Assembly (NCBI RefSeq): GCF_003171515.1
Contig: NC_089390.1
Span: forward strand, 8,622,274-8,686,273
From: Pyrenophora tritici-repentis
Taxonomy: Eukaryota > Ascomycota > Dothideomycetes > Pleosporales > Pleosporaceae
Reading direction: 5' to 3'
Length of the DNA stretch: 64,000 nucleotides
A model generated the notes under the pieces. It worked only from the letters and a program-made list of their open reading frames with translations, was not told the DNA's origin and did no database searches. Position 1 is the first letter of the stretch, and every line of letters begins with the position of its first letter. Shown piece after piece: positions 35,751 to 46,390 of this stretch. The position numbers were made by a program, and so were the translations under genes.

Positions 35751-36088
35751 TTGTTTTTGTATGAAGATTTTACAACTGTGGGGTGTATTTGAACGTTAAT
35801 ACATCATCAGGACTCGGGTCTTTCCATGGGGTTGTCATGGCGCGAGTTTGGATTTTTTCGCAAGAACGGCCTGGGTATCTGGTGGAAAGAGCTCATGATG
35901 GACGTGGAGGGTCGTTGAAGCGCTTCCACTACTACAATGTTCTTTCTACATAAAAAATACCTCTCGCCTTCTTTCGAGATATGGTTGACGTTCTTCTCTG
36001 CGTTACACTGCGAACATGCCCTTTTTACTACACGATCGATGCTGGTCTCTGTCAACCTAGAACTATCAAATATATGGACATATTTGCT

Positions 36089-36207
36089 ATCACCCGGATG
36101 TCATAAAATATTAGACATATCAGTGTAAAAAAGCCACTGTAGTCGCTAGACACGTCTATTGGGTGCTTACCCATACTGTCCAGTATTTTATGACACCCAG
36201 GTACTAT
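36089..36207. repeat. Inverted repeat, possible MITE relic
   Basis: The left arm 36089-36120 and right arm 36173-36207 are inverted copies of about 33 bp around the core TGTCATAAAATA, separated by 52 bp. Arm mismatches are mostly transitions. The small size, AT-rich core and gene-poor setting fit a miniature inverted-repeat element of Tc1/mariner style, but no target duplication could be fixed and no transposase is present. The alternative is a structured intergenic hairpin. Confidence 0.5.
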
Positions 36208-37993
36208 CAGAATCTAGAGCTTAGCCTAGCATCTGCACTGGTAAGGGGCAAAAGGGAAGAAGTTGGTAGAGCTCTCGTCAAGATCATGTAATCGATGGTT
36301 CTTCAGTTTGGTACGCCAAGGATGGGTATCTACACTGGTAAGACTACAGAAAGAAGGTGACCGGCGCGCGCGCAAGCTCAGGTTTTTTTCTCTGAGCGAG
36401 TAAGACTTAGGATTTTACTGTGACCTACCGAGTAGCCTCATCAGCTGCAATGCAAACTCTCATGCTCGATGTGCAGAGCGTAAGCGGAGAAAACGTGAAA
36501 TGGCGATGAATTGCTAGCTTGCGAAACCCACGTGTACATATTCGTAATACAGACGATGAGCTACGATCGCTAGAGTGCCGAGTGAAAGCCATGTTTCAGT
36601 CGATCCCGATTTGGCACCACCGGCTTCCATAGCCTCCCCTTTCATAACTAGCGGTACGGCAAACCTTCACTTAGCGGATGTTCATCCGGCGGGACAAGCC
36701 TGGACAAGAGCTCCTATAGAGTACCAAGAACCTGGGCGCCAAAAGTGAGCTATGCGCCCGAGATCCGGGGTACAGACGGCTTGTAGGCAATTTACCGTAG
36801 GCGGATTGCATGCAATTTGGCGGATAAAGTTTAATTGGTATGTTGTGTTCGTCAGACCATATCACACCTATAAGTTCCCGGGAGGAAAAATCAACGTCCC
36901 CTTGATTGTTGTGCTTTCCAGGATGCAGATCTAAAGATGGGTTTTTGGATGGCGGGGAAACGGAAATCGCGTCCCCGTGATCCGGAAGCGGTGACGTATT
37001 GGCTTACAAGTTGCATATCCCGTGCACCAGCACACCAAGACTCATCTACACATCCTTGCTATACAGATGGATAGTAGAGATGAGGTTATAGGTTAATGTC
37101 TCCGCATATATTGAAGTCGCGCGATTCCTGCATAGTCAAACACTTGAGAGTACATCGAGGGTTAGTAGGTATCTAGAGAAGATAGCCTCTACATGACTCG
37201 GCCGGGGAATTTAGATGCCGGATAATGTCCACCATTGCAGACTAGTTGACTCGGAGCACGGCAATTAGTGATGTTTACCTATGCACGTGGCGTGCACGCG
37301 GCTTTGAGCCGCATGCGAATCTCTCTACCAGCGCATGGACCCTTCCAGGAATCTTTCCATCTTCCTAATCTCATCTATTCCACACTGCCAACATCACGCA
37401 AACCAGCAGCCAAAGGCAATACTCACGGTTCCGGATATGAAGACCTCGTAGAACACTCATTTGACGGTCTTGGAAGCTAAACAGGACACTTTTGCCGTCG
37501 TCTTCAGGCGCCACACTGGCCACATAGCTTTACATTGATTAACATCTCGCTGGTCCACTATTCTGTACTCACGCCAAGATAGAATTTAACCGCTAGGACA
37601 TGCACAAGGCGGAAAGCTTGGCAAATGCATGAGAAAGAGGATAGGGCGCGTAGTTGAGGGAATACTTGCTATGACCGCTGTAGTGCCACTGTAACCTGCA
37701 GTCAACCCCACCACGGAGAAATTGCAAACCCTAGCTTCATAAACGCACGGTGAGGTTCTACAAACATGGTTTCAAGTATCAAGCCAATAGAAATGTATGA
37801 ATGACCGAGATATAGAGCGTTTCAAAGACTTTGTGGGTGCAATTGGCCCATGGTGCCACTTCTAGGCACTTTCTCTTACGCAAAAGCCAAGCTCAGCAGA
37901 TTGCTATCCCTCCGCCTCATACTTTGGCTTCGGATGACACCCTAGCTGAGAGTAGCTGAGACACCGCAATGATGGCAAAGGACCTGCCTTGGC

Positions 37994-38000
37994 TTTAGCC
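37994..38000 (-). promoter_or_regulatory. Candidate XlnR/XYR1 binding site
   Basis: The minus strand reads GGCTAAA, the consensus of the xylanolytic activator XlnR, about 150 bp before the xylanase ATG and 56 bp before a TATA box. Position and target gene fit; the match is short and could be chance. Confidence 0.45.
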
Positions 38001-38055
38001 AACAGACCTAGATCACTAGATCATTATCCGATGTTGCGTGCACAGTACAAAGATC

Positions 38056-38061
38056 TATAAA
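38056..38061 (+). promoter_or_regulatory. TATA box of the xylanase gene
   Basis: TATAAA lies 86 bp upstream of the ATG at 38147, followed by a CT/CA-rich leader (TTCACTTCGCAAAATCAA) ending in a CAAAATGG start context. This is typical of a highly expressed inducible fungal gene. Confidence 0.6.
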
Positions 38062-38146
38062 GGTATCATCAGTCTTCCTTGTAGCAAACCCCAACGACAA
38101 TCAAGAACTTTCTTTCACTTCGCAAAATCAACGCCTTACAATCAAA

Positions 38147-38939
<793 letters not shown>

Positions 38940-39223
38940 GTGGTTCAAAGTGCGAAGGTCACGTGGTGAAGCGTGGTGGTGATTTGGATGACGTGAATGG
39001 CATGCGCTGGTCTGAGCGTCAGTGGCCCAGTCAATGACTTCGATTCTGTATATATTTTTCCTTAAATCAGCTTGCTGATACCGAGAACATTAACTTTGGT
39101 ATTTCTCATCGCGATTTGCGATTCTTGTCAACACTGAGTTCTCAACGTTTCTCCCAGCGTGTTGAAAACGTGACCAAGTTGATATCGCTGGCTTATCTGT
39201 ATCTTCCCACTACATTCTACAAA

Positions 39224-39535
39224 ATGTGCTTTCGCAACTGTATTGAGTACTCTTGTCCCGGTATGCATACTCTTATCAATCCTGTCCGTCCTTTTGCGCT
39301 GTGCGAACTAGCTCAGCATTACCCTATACAACGTCAGTGTGCCACTATTATAGATATTTTTGAGAAGAGCGACGAGTGGTGCATAGATTGCTGGATGCGA
39401 GAGCATGATGGGAAGCCCAAAGACGGCGAGCACGGGAAGAAGGTTTGGAATGATTGTTGGCGGGGTGGAGTGAAGTGGTCGGGGTTCAGTGGAGACAAGG
39501 GAAAGAACGTTTGGTGGGATGATACGCCGCAGTAG
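39224..39535 (+). CDS. Small Cys-rich fungal protein, function unknown
   Basis: A single exon of 103 residues from ATG 39224 in a CAAAATG context; an in-frame non-essential extension begins at 39116 but is less protein-like. It opens MCFRNCIEYSCPGMHTL and has further Cys in LCELA, RQCAT and EWCIDCW, then a Trp/Lys/Asp-rich tail (KVWNDCWRGGVKWSG). There is no signal peptide, so it is probably intracellular. Proteins starting MC with spaced Cys are common as lineage-specific fungal genes; a second example lies at 55231. Metal binding is possible but not shown. Confidence 0.6.
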   Translation: MCFRNCIEYSCPGMHTLINPVRPFALCELAQHYPIQRQCATIIDIFEKSDEWCIDCWMREHDGKPKDGEHGKKVWNDCWRGGVKWSGFSGDKGKNVWWDDTPQ

Positions 39536-39608
39536 TGGGGCAGTATAGTGAGAGACTCAGTAGATGGAATATGTGGCTTGGTAGATTACATGTGATCCGC
39601 ACCATTAC

Positions 39609-40401
39609 TTGGTCACCAAATCTGCGAAAGATAGATTACAGAATACAAGTCCTGAGAAGATGGATTCACAAAAGCCAGACAATTCAAGAGACAAGCATGC
39701 TTCAAACCCGAACACCGTCAAGCAAGAGCCTTTGCCAGCGTCCTTGAGAGTACCAGAGAACAACTCGACTAGAGCCATGTCAATAACGGCCTCCAAAGAC
39801 GATAGGGCTGCGTCCCTCTTGCTTCCAGAGGTGGGAGTGAGCCACGGCAACCTAATCCAGAATGAACATGATGCATCACATACGATGGCAGTACCTGAGC
39901 ATACCGCCACAACATCCCTGCACGAAGAAAGAGGTCCGATGAGGACACTTCTGAAGATGCAGATCAGAAGCTTCTAGTAAGTCCACTACCCGTGCAATAA
40001 GAATATTTTTCTCATGTGGGCTATTTCATGCTAACATGACTGGCTAGTTCGACCGCTGCAGGAAGATCTTGCAGCTCAGAGGCGAAAAGCTTACACAGGA
40101 AGAGACAGTATTGCAAAATACACTCGATGGGCAGACAAAGACACTTGAATTCGCTAATAATCGTTGGAAAATTATTCAAGAAGCATTGACAGAAGCGAAG
40201 GCCAGGGTGAAGACTGCCAAAGAAACCACAGCTACGACGGAAACTGAATTGGGAGAAAAACAGAAGGAACTGGCCAGTCATCACCTGTTCGAGCAAAGCT
40301 TTGATAATTATTTCGCATCAAGGATGAACAGTGAAAGATGGGCCCTGGGGTGGATAATCAATTATAAGGAGTCCATGGGCGTTTCAAGGTTGAGAAAATG
40401 A
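39609..40401 (+). pseudogene. Broken coiled-coil gene
   Basis: An upstream frame (39609 to about 39910, containing MDSQKPDNSRDKHAS) stays open but ends at a TAG. A second frame carries PARRKRSDEDTSEDADQKLL, a GTAAGT donor after 39976, a 71 bp intron, and an exon from 40048 (FDRCRKILQLRGEKLTQ) that stays open to 40401 with long helical, coiled-coil character (TKTLEFANNRWKIIQEAL). Two stops (TGA at 39869 and 39896) block this second frame upstream. Thus a frame change near 39900-39930 is needed to join the two halves. A live shorter gene with an unseen first exon is the alternative. Confidence 0.5.
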
Positions 40402-40527
40402 GTTTCGGTGGCGGCAGCGTACCCCACGTGGCGATCAAAAGTGACGCGAAGGAGTTTGGACACTGAGTTAGAGCACATCATAGCGATTCATATCAAAAAA
40501 AGTATTATCGTGTAGACTATGCTTGAC

Positions 40528-41958
40528 TCAGAGCTGTGCAACGACAGACAAATTATCCGTATATAGCGGCATTGTGCCAGGAGTCATTCTCAGAGCCTCC
40601 TCAATGATTGACAACGCGAGATCGAGCTGCTCTTCTGTGACAGTGATTGGAGGCGCAACCCGAAAGACCCCACCAAACGATGCCATAGTGGCCAGTTGAG
40701 ACCACAGCCCCATTTCCATCATCTTGTTTGATACTGCCCTACCCACTTCCGGGGCCCCAACTTTCGTCTTCCTGTCGGCAACAATCTCAACTCCCGCCAT
40801 GAGACCACGACCACGAACGTCACCGATGCAGCCATATCGTGACTGAAGGTGTCTGAGACCAGCTTGAAGCTTGATTCCGAGCCTCTTAGAGCGAGCACAC
40901 AGGTCATCTCTGATGACGATTTCGAGGACTTTGTCGCCTACAGCTGCTGGTAGAGGATCGTTGATGTGTGTAGTGTAGAACAAGAAGCCATTTTCTTTGG
41001 CATGCTGAGCGATGGGATTCGATGTTAGAACCGCGCTAAGTGGAATGCCGTTTCCAAGCGTCTTGCTGAGAGTGAGAATGTCAGGAACCACACCCTCATC
41101 TTCGGGATGATGTGCAAAGGCAAACATATCTCCTGCTCTGCCAAGTGCTGTTTGCGCCTCGTCGACGATGAGTAACATACTCCTCGCCTCACAATGCTTC
41201 TTCAAGGCCTTCAGATACCCGGGTGGAAGCTCCAACATGCCACCACTCGATAATATAGGCTCAACAATGACTGCTGCAAGTGATCCGCAAGACTGCTTGT
41301 CCAAAAGGTCAAAGCCATAGTCCAGCTCAGTCGCCCAGTCATATGTTCCGTCTGGATTTCTGAAGATCGAACGGTACGCATTAGGAGTCGGAAGCGCAAG
41401 ATTGCCGGCCATGTTAGGTCCATAACCTGAACGACCAGCATGATACTGAGCACCGAGCGATGCGCCAGTCATACCATGCCAGGATGCTGCCAGACCAACA
41501 ATCTCGAATTTCCCAGTGTAAAACTTGGCTAAACGGATAGCCGCTTCGTTGCTCTCCCCTCCAGTGCTCAAAAAGAACGCTTTATCGAGACCAGCGGGTG
41601 CAACATCAGTAAGTCGTTTCGCAAGGTTAATGACTGGAGGGCTAATCATGCCACTGAAGAGGTGGTCAAGGTGTTGCGCGTGGTCATTTACCACCTTCAC
41701 AACTTCGGGATGACCATGGCCTATCAAAGTGCTCATCTGACCAGACGTGAACTGCACCCTGAAATCAGCGTGGAATCATGGAGAGAAGGCGGAATTGCAA
41801 CATACGTCCATCATCCGATGACCAGAGGCTGTCTCAACATAGATGCCCTTAGTAGAGGTAATGATCTCAGGGTGGAAGTCGGTCCCGTAGGTAAGTAAAC
41901 ATTCATCGGCGTCGCGTTGGAGCTGCTCAATATTGGCATTGTCATACGGTCGAGACAT
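40528..41958 (-). CDS. Class III PLP aminotransferase, 2,2-dialkylglycine decarboxylase-like
   Basis: Two exons, 41958-41806 and 41751-40528, give 458 residues. The 54 bp intron was fixed by frame: RMMD joins FTSGQMSTLIGHGHPEVV, matching the dialkylglycine decarboxylase pattern; the nearer CAG at 41757 would break frame. PLP contacts are visible in STGGESNEAAIRLAK and LLIVDEAQTALGRAGDMFAF, and the Schiff-base Lys in LTLSKTLGNGIPL. TTHINDPLPAAVG is shared with that subfamily more than with GABA or ornithine aminotransferases. It likely performs decarboxylation-dependent transamination of an unusual amino acid, or an omega-transamination. It lies 446 bp from a co-oriented SDR gene, which could act on the carbonyl product; this link is inference. 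Confidence 0.88.
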
Positions 41959-42403
41959 GATGATAAAGATGTTCAGTTGCTGTGAGCCAGCCTGGAGAGC
42001 ATGACTTCATGGGCTATATATATCGCGTCGTTATCACAGGTAGTGTACAAATACACGCCCGTTATCGCGCGGGGTGAACGCATATACAGGGTGTATCATG
42101 ATGTTTTCCGTCGGAGACGCATGGAAACTGGCTTCCGACGGAGACGACGAACAGTAGCTCGATACGGGAATTACTAATTTAGGTAAGCGTCAGGTACGGG
42201 TCGCGGCTTGAAGGCGATAACCAGAGCGTGAAAGTCGCGATTTCAGCAGAATGCATATCAACAACAATACCTAGGTAGTCTGAAAACAGCACATTGCGGA
42301 AGATGCGTGTCAATAGTAGTTGAGGCGTAATAGTACGGTGGCCAAAGATCCTGTTCATAATAACCGCCGCGCCTGTGCACCTCCACAATACGGTAGCGCC
42401 TTC
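41959..42403. other. Intergenic between co-oriented SDR and aminotransferase genes
   Basis: 445 bp holding the aminotransferase promoter (minus strand) and the SDR 3' end. A TATATATA-like run lies near 42015. No gene is seen. Confidence 0.45.
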
Positions 42404-43339
42404 TCACCCTGAGCTATAGGTACTAGCAAAGCCACCTTCCAACCAACCCCCATCAATGAACCACGTCGCTTTGGTGACGTGCGCGGCCTCATCACCAAGT
42501 AAAAATGCGATCGAGCCGGCTATCTCCCACGTTTCCGGAAGTTCACGCTTCAGAATGCACGGAATATCATCCTTGTTCAGATAGAACTCCCCAGCGGCCG
42601 AGTGGAGTGGCTTGGTCATCATCTCCGTATTGAAACATCCGCTGCTGATTATTAACTACCAAGCGATTATATACAAGGGAGATACACGTACGGGCATAAA
42701 GCATTGACTCTCACTCGTCTGGATGCTCCCTCGAAAGCAGCCACTTTAGTCAGCCCGATGAGGGCATGCTTCGCAGCGACATATGCCGACGTGCCGTATG
42801 CCCCATATTGGCTGGCGATGCTTCCGACGTTCACAATCGAACCGCCGTCCTTTATCATCTTCATTTCTTCTTTCAGACAATGGAATGTCCCCATGACGTT
42901 CACATTGATCAGCTTCGCGAAGTATTCGGGGTCCAAATCTGTGATTGGGAAGACTTCACGTTGCTCCACCGCTACACTATCAGCAAACAATTCATCGAAA
43001 CCTGACAGGACAATGGTACTTACCTGCAACGTTGGCGGCACCGTCTAATTTTCCAAACCTGGCCACAGTCTCTTGGATCCATGACCGTACACTACCCAGA
43101 TTGGCAATATCGACAGCACATGTCCAGTACCGGTCTTTCGCGTCTGGGAGCTCACTCTCTATCTCTTTGGCGGCCTTTGATAGATTCTCGGGTGATGTCG
43201 CACACATGGAAACCGTGGCGCCCCGAATCAGTAGGTATTTGCTGACAGCTAAGCCTAAGCCTCGACTGGCTCCGGTGACGGCAATGACCTTTCCTGAGAA
43301 AGGAAGCGGGTTGACCGCATACGGAAGAGAAGCGCTCAT
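42404..43339 (-). CDS. Short-chain dehydrogenase/reductase (SDR)
   Basis: Three exons, 43339-43024, 42971-42692 and 42641-42404, give 277 residues; introns are 52 and 50 bp. The first join uses the third of three possible acceptors because only that restores NVAGAVEQREVFP. The cofactor motif is TGASRGLGLAVSKYL, the NNAG-type segment is AANVAG, and the active site has Ser (NVGSIASQYG) and YVAAKHAL (Tyr-x3-Lys). The C-terminal block is GDEAAHVTKATWFIDGGW. It is a classical SDR using NAD(H) or NADP(H); the substrate is unknown. Its neighbour on the same strand is a class III aminotransferase, so the pair may share a small catabolic step. Confidence 0.9.
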
Positions 43340-44147
43340 GTCTCAAGTGGTAACAGTGATTGTCTCAATGGTAACAGTGATGGGAAGATACAGAGTAGAT
43401 GTACGCATGCGTTCGCGGAATCTGGCGGCTAACGATGAGTTAAAGTGAAACACTTACGGCCAACCTTAAACACTATTTGGCTGGCTTATTCTTAATTTTA
43501 CGTACACCGTAATTAATTATACGCAGGCCTACGTATAGGCTGAGAATTCTAAGTTATAGCTACACTACCTGTAAGAAAGCTGCAATATTACAATAGCAAC
43601 TACGCTGCAGTGCATGCAGGCTTTGCGCAGTGAGTTCCTGAGCCTGTGCCGCTACTGTAGCTGCTTTAGGAAATCCCCAGCTAGGGTCCGCATCCTCCAT
43701 TACCAGCGATGGTCGTGAATGTTTTATTGAACCTCTGGAGACAATACAAATTGTTTCCCGATAGTTAAGAGAGGACCTGACCCACATGATCAATGACAGA
43801 TTACAATCACACGGCCTGAGTCGACCGAGCGTCTCTCACCACGGCCCAATCATGGTGGTACATGACTTACCTAGGTCATATGCCTACACTGAGACTACTG
43901 TTTCCCACTTACCAGTGATCGACATCGTAGCTGACCACTTTGAAATGCTCTCTCACCTTGTATCTGCTAGCCTATATAAACGTGTCCCATCGTCACGGGT
44001 CTTAGCTCATCAATTCAGCCTGCTCAAATACCGAACAATTTGCAGTCTGAGCACCACCTTACTTACTACATTTACTCGCAACGTAAGTTTCAAAAAAGAA
44101 TAGAAGATAATTGCCACTAACGGGTCTATATCCAGAAGATCGACAGG
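43340..44147. other. Divergent intergenic region
   Basis: Between the SDR (minus) and the gene interrupted by a hAT element (plus). The part 43440-43560 is AT-rich. A TATATAAA-like box lies near 43972, and a likely 5' UTR intron spans 44083-44135 (GTAAGT..CTAAC..CCAG), just before the ATG at 44148. Confidence 0.5.
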
Positions 44148-44308
44148 ATGGGACGTGCGAAGCGCTACAATAGAGACCAGTTACTGGATATTCTCGAGAA
44201 TCAGTGTCCAGAAGCCTTTGCAAAATTCCCAAAGGCAGACTCATTCGTCTTCACCAACACTGATGACGGTGACGCTGAAACAAGGACTTTCTTAAGCGTT
44301 GGCACAGT

Positions 44309-45132
44309 CATAGTTGTCAACAATCAAGCCAATCCAAGCTGAGGCGTTAGCTTGGATTGCTCGTTTTTTGAGGGCGTCGGCTTGGATTGTTGGGGCTAAC
44401 AAGCTGAGATCGTGAGCTTGATTGAGGCTTGATTGATAGGCTTGATAGCCTGTACTACAGTAGCGCTAGCCTTTGTCGTCGTCCTAAGTCGCTAGCCCGC
44501 ACAAAAGCTCCATATTGTCGTCGTCTGCTGCCTCCTCCCCACCACCTCGTTGTCGCCTCCGAGGCCAGCTCTTTGCCACCGTCGTACGTACTGTATTGCC
44601 GGCTTTAAGGGGTCGCCCAGCTCACTGAACAGGCGTTCACACTCACAGCTTGACGATGGGATAGAGAGTACGTCAAGCGCAAGCTTAATTAGGCTAGGGT
44701 AGCAATCGCGCATGCTCACCCAGTATTTGATAGAGTTATCTGCGTGTTCTGTACCTCTCTCGGCTACCGGCTCGCTGCGCTTCCACCTCTTAAACTCGTC
44801 CTTGTCGGCGGTGAGGCTGCTGACAGTACTAGGGTTGAGTATACTATCTATCGCGTCGTCTATATCGCTTGGGATCACTGCCGACAGCCTTACCGCGCGC
44901 GGTGAGGTGTTGTACTGCGCCTAGAGCGCCTAAAAGCTAGCGTTACTGGCCTCGAGCCAGTCAGGCTTCTTGGCCCACGCCTTAACCAAGCCCATTAAGC
45001 CGAACAATCAAGCTGACCCTCCTCAGCTTGGATTGCTAATAAATTAGTATAGGCGAGCTTGACTTGATGGGATTGATAGTTATCAAGCTATTAATTAAGC
45101 GCTTGCAAGCCGCTTGATTGTTGACAAGTCTG
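44309..45132 (-). mobile_element. Non-autonomous hAT DNA transposon, 824 bp
   Basis: The ends are 21 bp terminal inverted repeats matching at 19 positions: left CATAGTTGTCAACAATCAAGC, of which 16 (TTGTCAACAATCAAGC) are perfect in the right end read in reverse. The flanks are identical 8 bp target duplications, GGCACAGT at 44301-44308 and 45133-45140, the hAT superfamily hallmark. Subterminal AGCTTGATTG-type motifs recur several times in both flanks of the element. The interior keeps only a C-terminal transposase piece on the minus strand, so it cannot move alone. It sits inside a coding exon. The perfect duplication suggests a fairly recent insertion. Confidence 0.92.
44492..44878 (-). pseudogene. 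hAT transposase C-terminal (dimerisation) fragment
   Basis: A frame of about 128 residues contains YWVSMRDCYPSLIKLALDVL followed by SIPSSSCECERLFS, the recognised hAT family dimerisation block. The DDE catalytic core and BED zinc finger that would lie upstream are missing, so this is a truncated remnant. The tail after this block is not protein-like. Confidence 0.85.
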
Positions 45133-45525
45133 GGCACAGTGCTGGTTGAAACGAAGAAAGGTGGACCTTTGAAGCTGGGAGATAAGGCCTGGGTGGAAAT
45201 CCTTGGTCCTTGCAAGCCCTGGTTACACGTACGCACGATTAATGGCGGATATGTGCACCCAGCAAGCCATCGTTATGTTCGCTGTGATGGGGTATTCGGC
45301 ACACTCATGGACACAGCCGAAGTCTACGCCTGGGGCGATAACATGAAGACAATCGTGAGTTTCGCCTTCGTCTACGCTGGAAAGCGAGATACATACGGGG
45401 ATTTTGACAACGGTAATGGCCTGCCGATATTGGTGAAGACTCTGGAAGACATCGCAGCATACGATGAGATCATTGAGAACAAGAGAAACGACAGCCATCT
45501 ACCAATCGAAGAGAAGGAGAAGTGA

Positions 45526-46390
45526 CAATCCATTCCAGAAGAGGGAGCTGCTTTCGAAGGGACTCATGTCTTCTATTGACCCTGGGATGAGCAAAACAGC
45601 TAAGAAGGAGCGTCCCGCCTAAGCTGCGTGGCATCTCCAAGGTGATTCAGACAGTTAGTATCTCGGATTAGCTTGCAAGACATATAGTGGCGATTTAATT
45701 CAACTTGTATTGGTCGAGCGTGGGAGCACGTAAGATCATGCGATGGAGGCGTACAGGGTTCAAATTGGAGACATGGAGAGACTGGGTGGATTATCTCACA
45801 GCCATGGTTGGCATACCGTCGGTTCAATAGGAAAGTTTACTTCTATCAGATGTTCAATTAAGAAATCTGATGTGAGATCTCCTTCCTACGTTTGTGTAAA
45901 ATGACGTGACTCTATACTTTTCCCAACACACTATGCAAATAGAAGATTAGATGATCCTGCGTACTACGTTAGCTATTTGTGCAATGGAAACTTAGTCATC
46001 AAATTACAACTATTACAACGAGAGTCATTGCATTACAACAAGACCTTGAGAGTCATCAAGCAACCACGGTACTCGTGTGGAGTTGAACCGTACCATCAGA
46101 CACAAGCCAACCGCAATTCAATGTCATTGAAAACCTCCGGATCAACCATCTTATCTATACCGCGATCATCAACTTGCGCGTAATCAAACAGCAATGGGAA
46201 CTTTTTGTTGTAAGGAAACCTTGGCAAGGATGGATGGAATGTCTTTGCAAACAGAAGGTGAGCGTTTACGCTAAGACGGAACCGGCAAGAGGGTGTTGTC
46301 TAGCTCATCAAGGGCAGGAAGCCTGCGACATCATGGCCTCCCTTCTACTCCATTTCCCAAATCAAACATTTTTGAAAAAACATCACCATA
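45526..46390. other. Intergenic, no gene seen
   Basis: Between the disrupted gene and the MYND gene. Short related phrases with ATTACAAC and AGTCAT recur at 45990-46060. The last 100 bp look like the MYND gene leader (CCCAAATCAAACATTTTTG before the ATG). Confidence 0.45.

Larger units (their letters stand above)
34915..38146. other. 3.2 kb gene-poor stretch
   Basis: The longest region without a gene. It contains a (TG)10 microsatellite at 35731-35750, an imperfect inverted repeat at 36089-36207, and the xylanase promoter at its right end. Open frames at 35807-36055 and 37268-37480 lack support. No tRNA or transposase remnant was recognised. Confidence 0.55.
44148..45525 (+). pseudogene. Unknown fungal gene disrupted by a hAT element
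   Basis: The 5' part 44148-44308 (MGRAKRYNRDQLLDILENQ at the start) stays open into the element, where it meets a stop at 44342. The 3' part resumes after the element at 45141 in exactly the frame expected if the element and one copy of the 8 bp duplication are removed, ending at 45525. The uninterrupted gene would encode 181 residues (MGRAKRYN start, EEKEK end) with a middle rich in Trp, Val and Gly (AWVEILGPCKPWL). No family is recognised. A 5' UTR intron (44083-44135) and a TATA-like box indicate that it was a normal transcribed gene. The current allele should be null or give only a 64-residue N-terminal peptide. Confidence 0.8.

Noticed and set aside
35807..36055. 82-codon minus-strand frame with CSQC
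   Set aside because: One Cys pair only, no supporting context, and no conserved pattern; probably chance.
37268..37480. 70-codon plus-strand frame upstream of the xylanase
   Set aside because: No signal peptide, domain or good start context; composition is random.
42994..43023. 22 bp intron in the SDR using the first CAG
   Set aside because: Too short for fungal splicing; the 52 bp option ending at TGTAG restores NVAGAVEQ.
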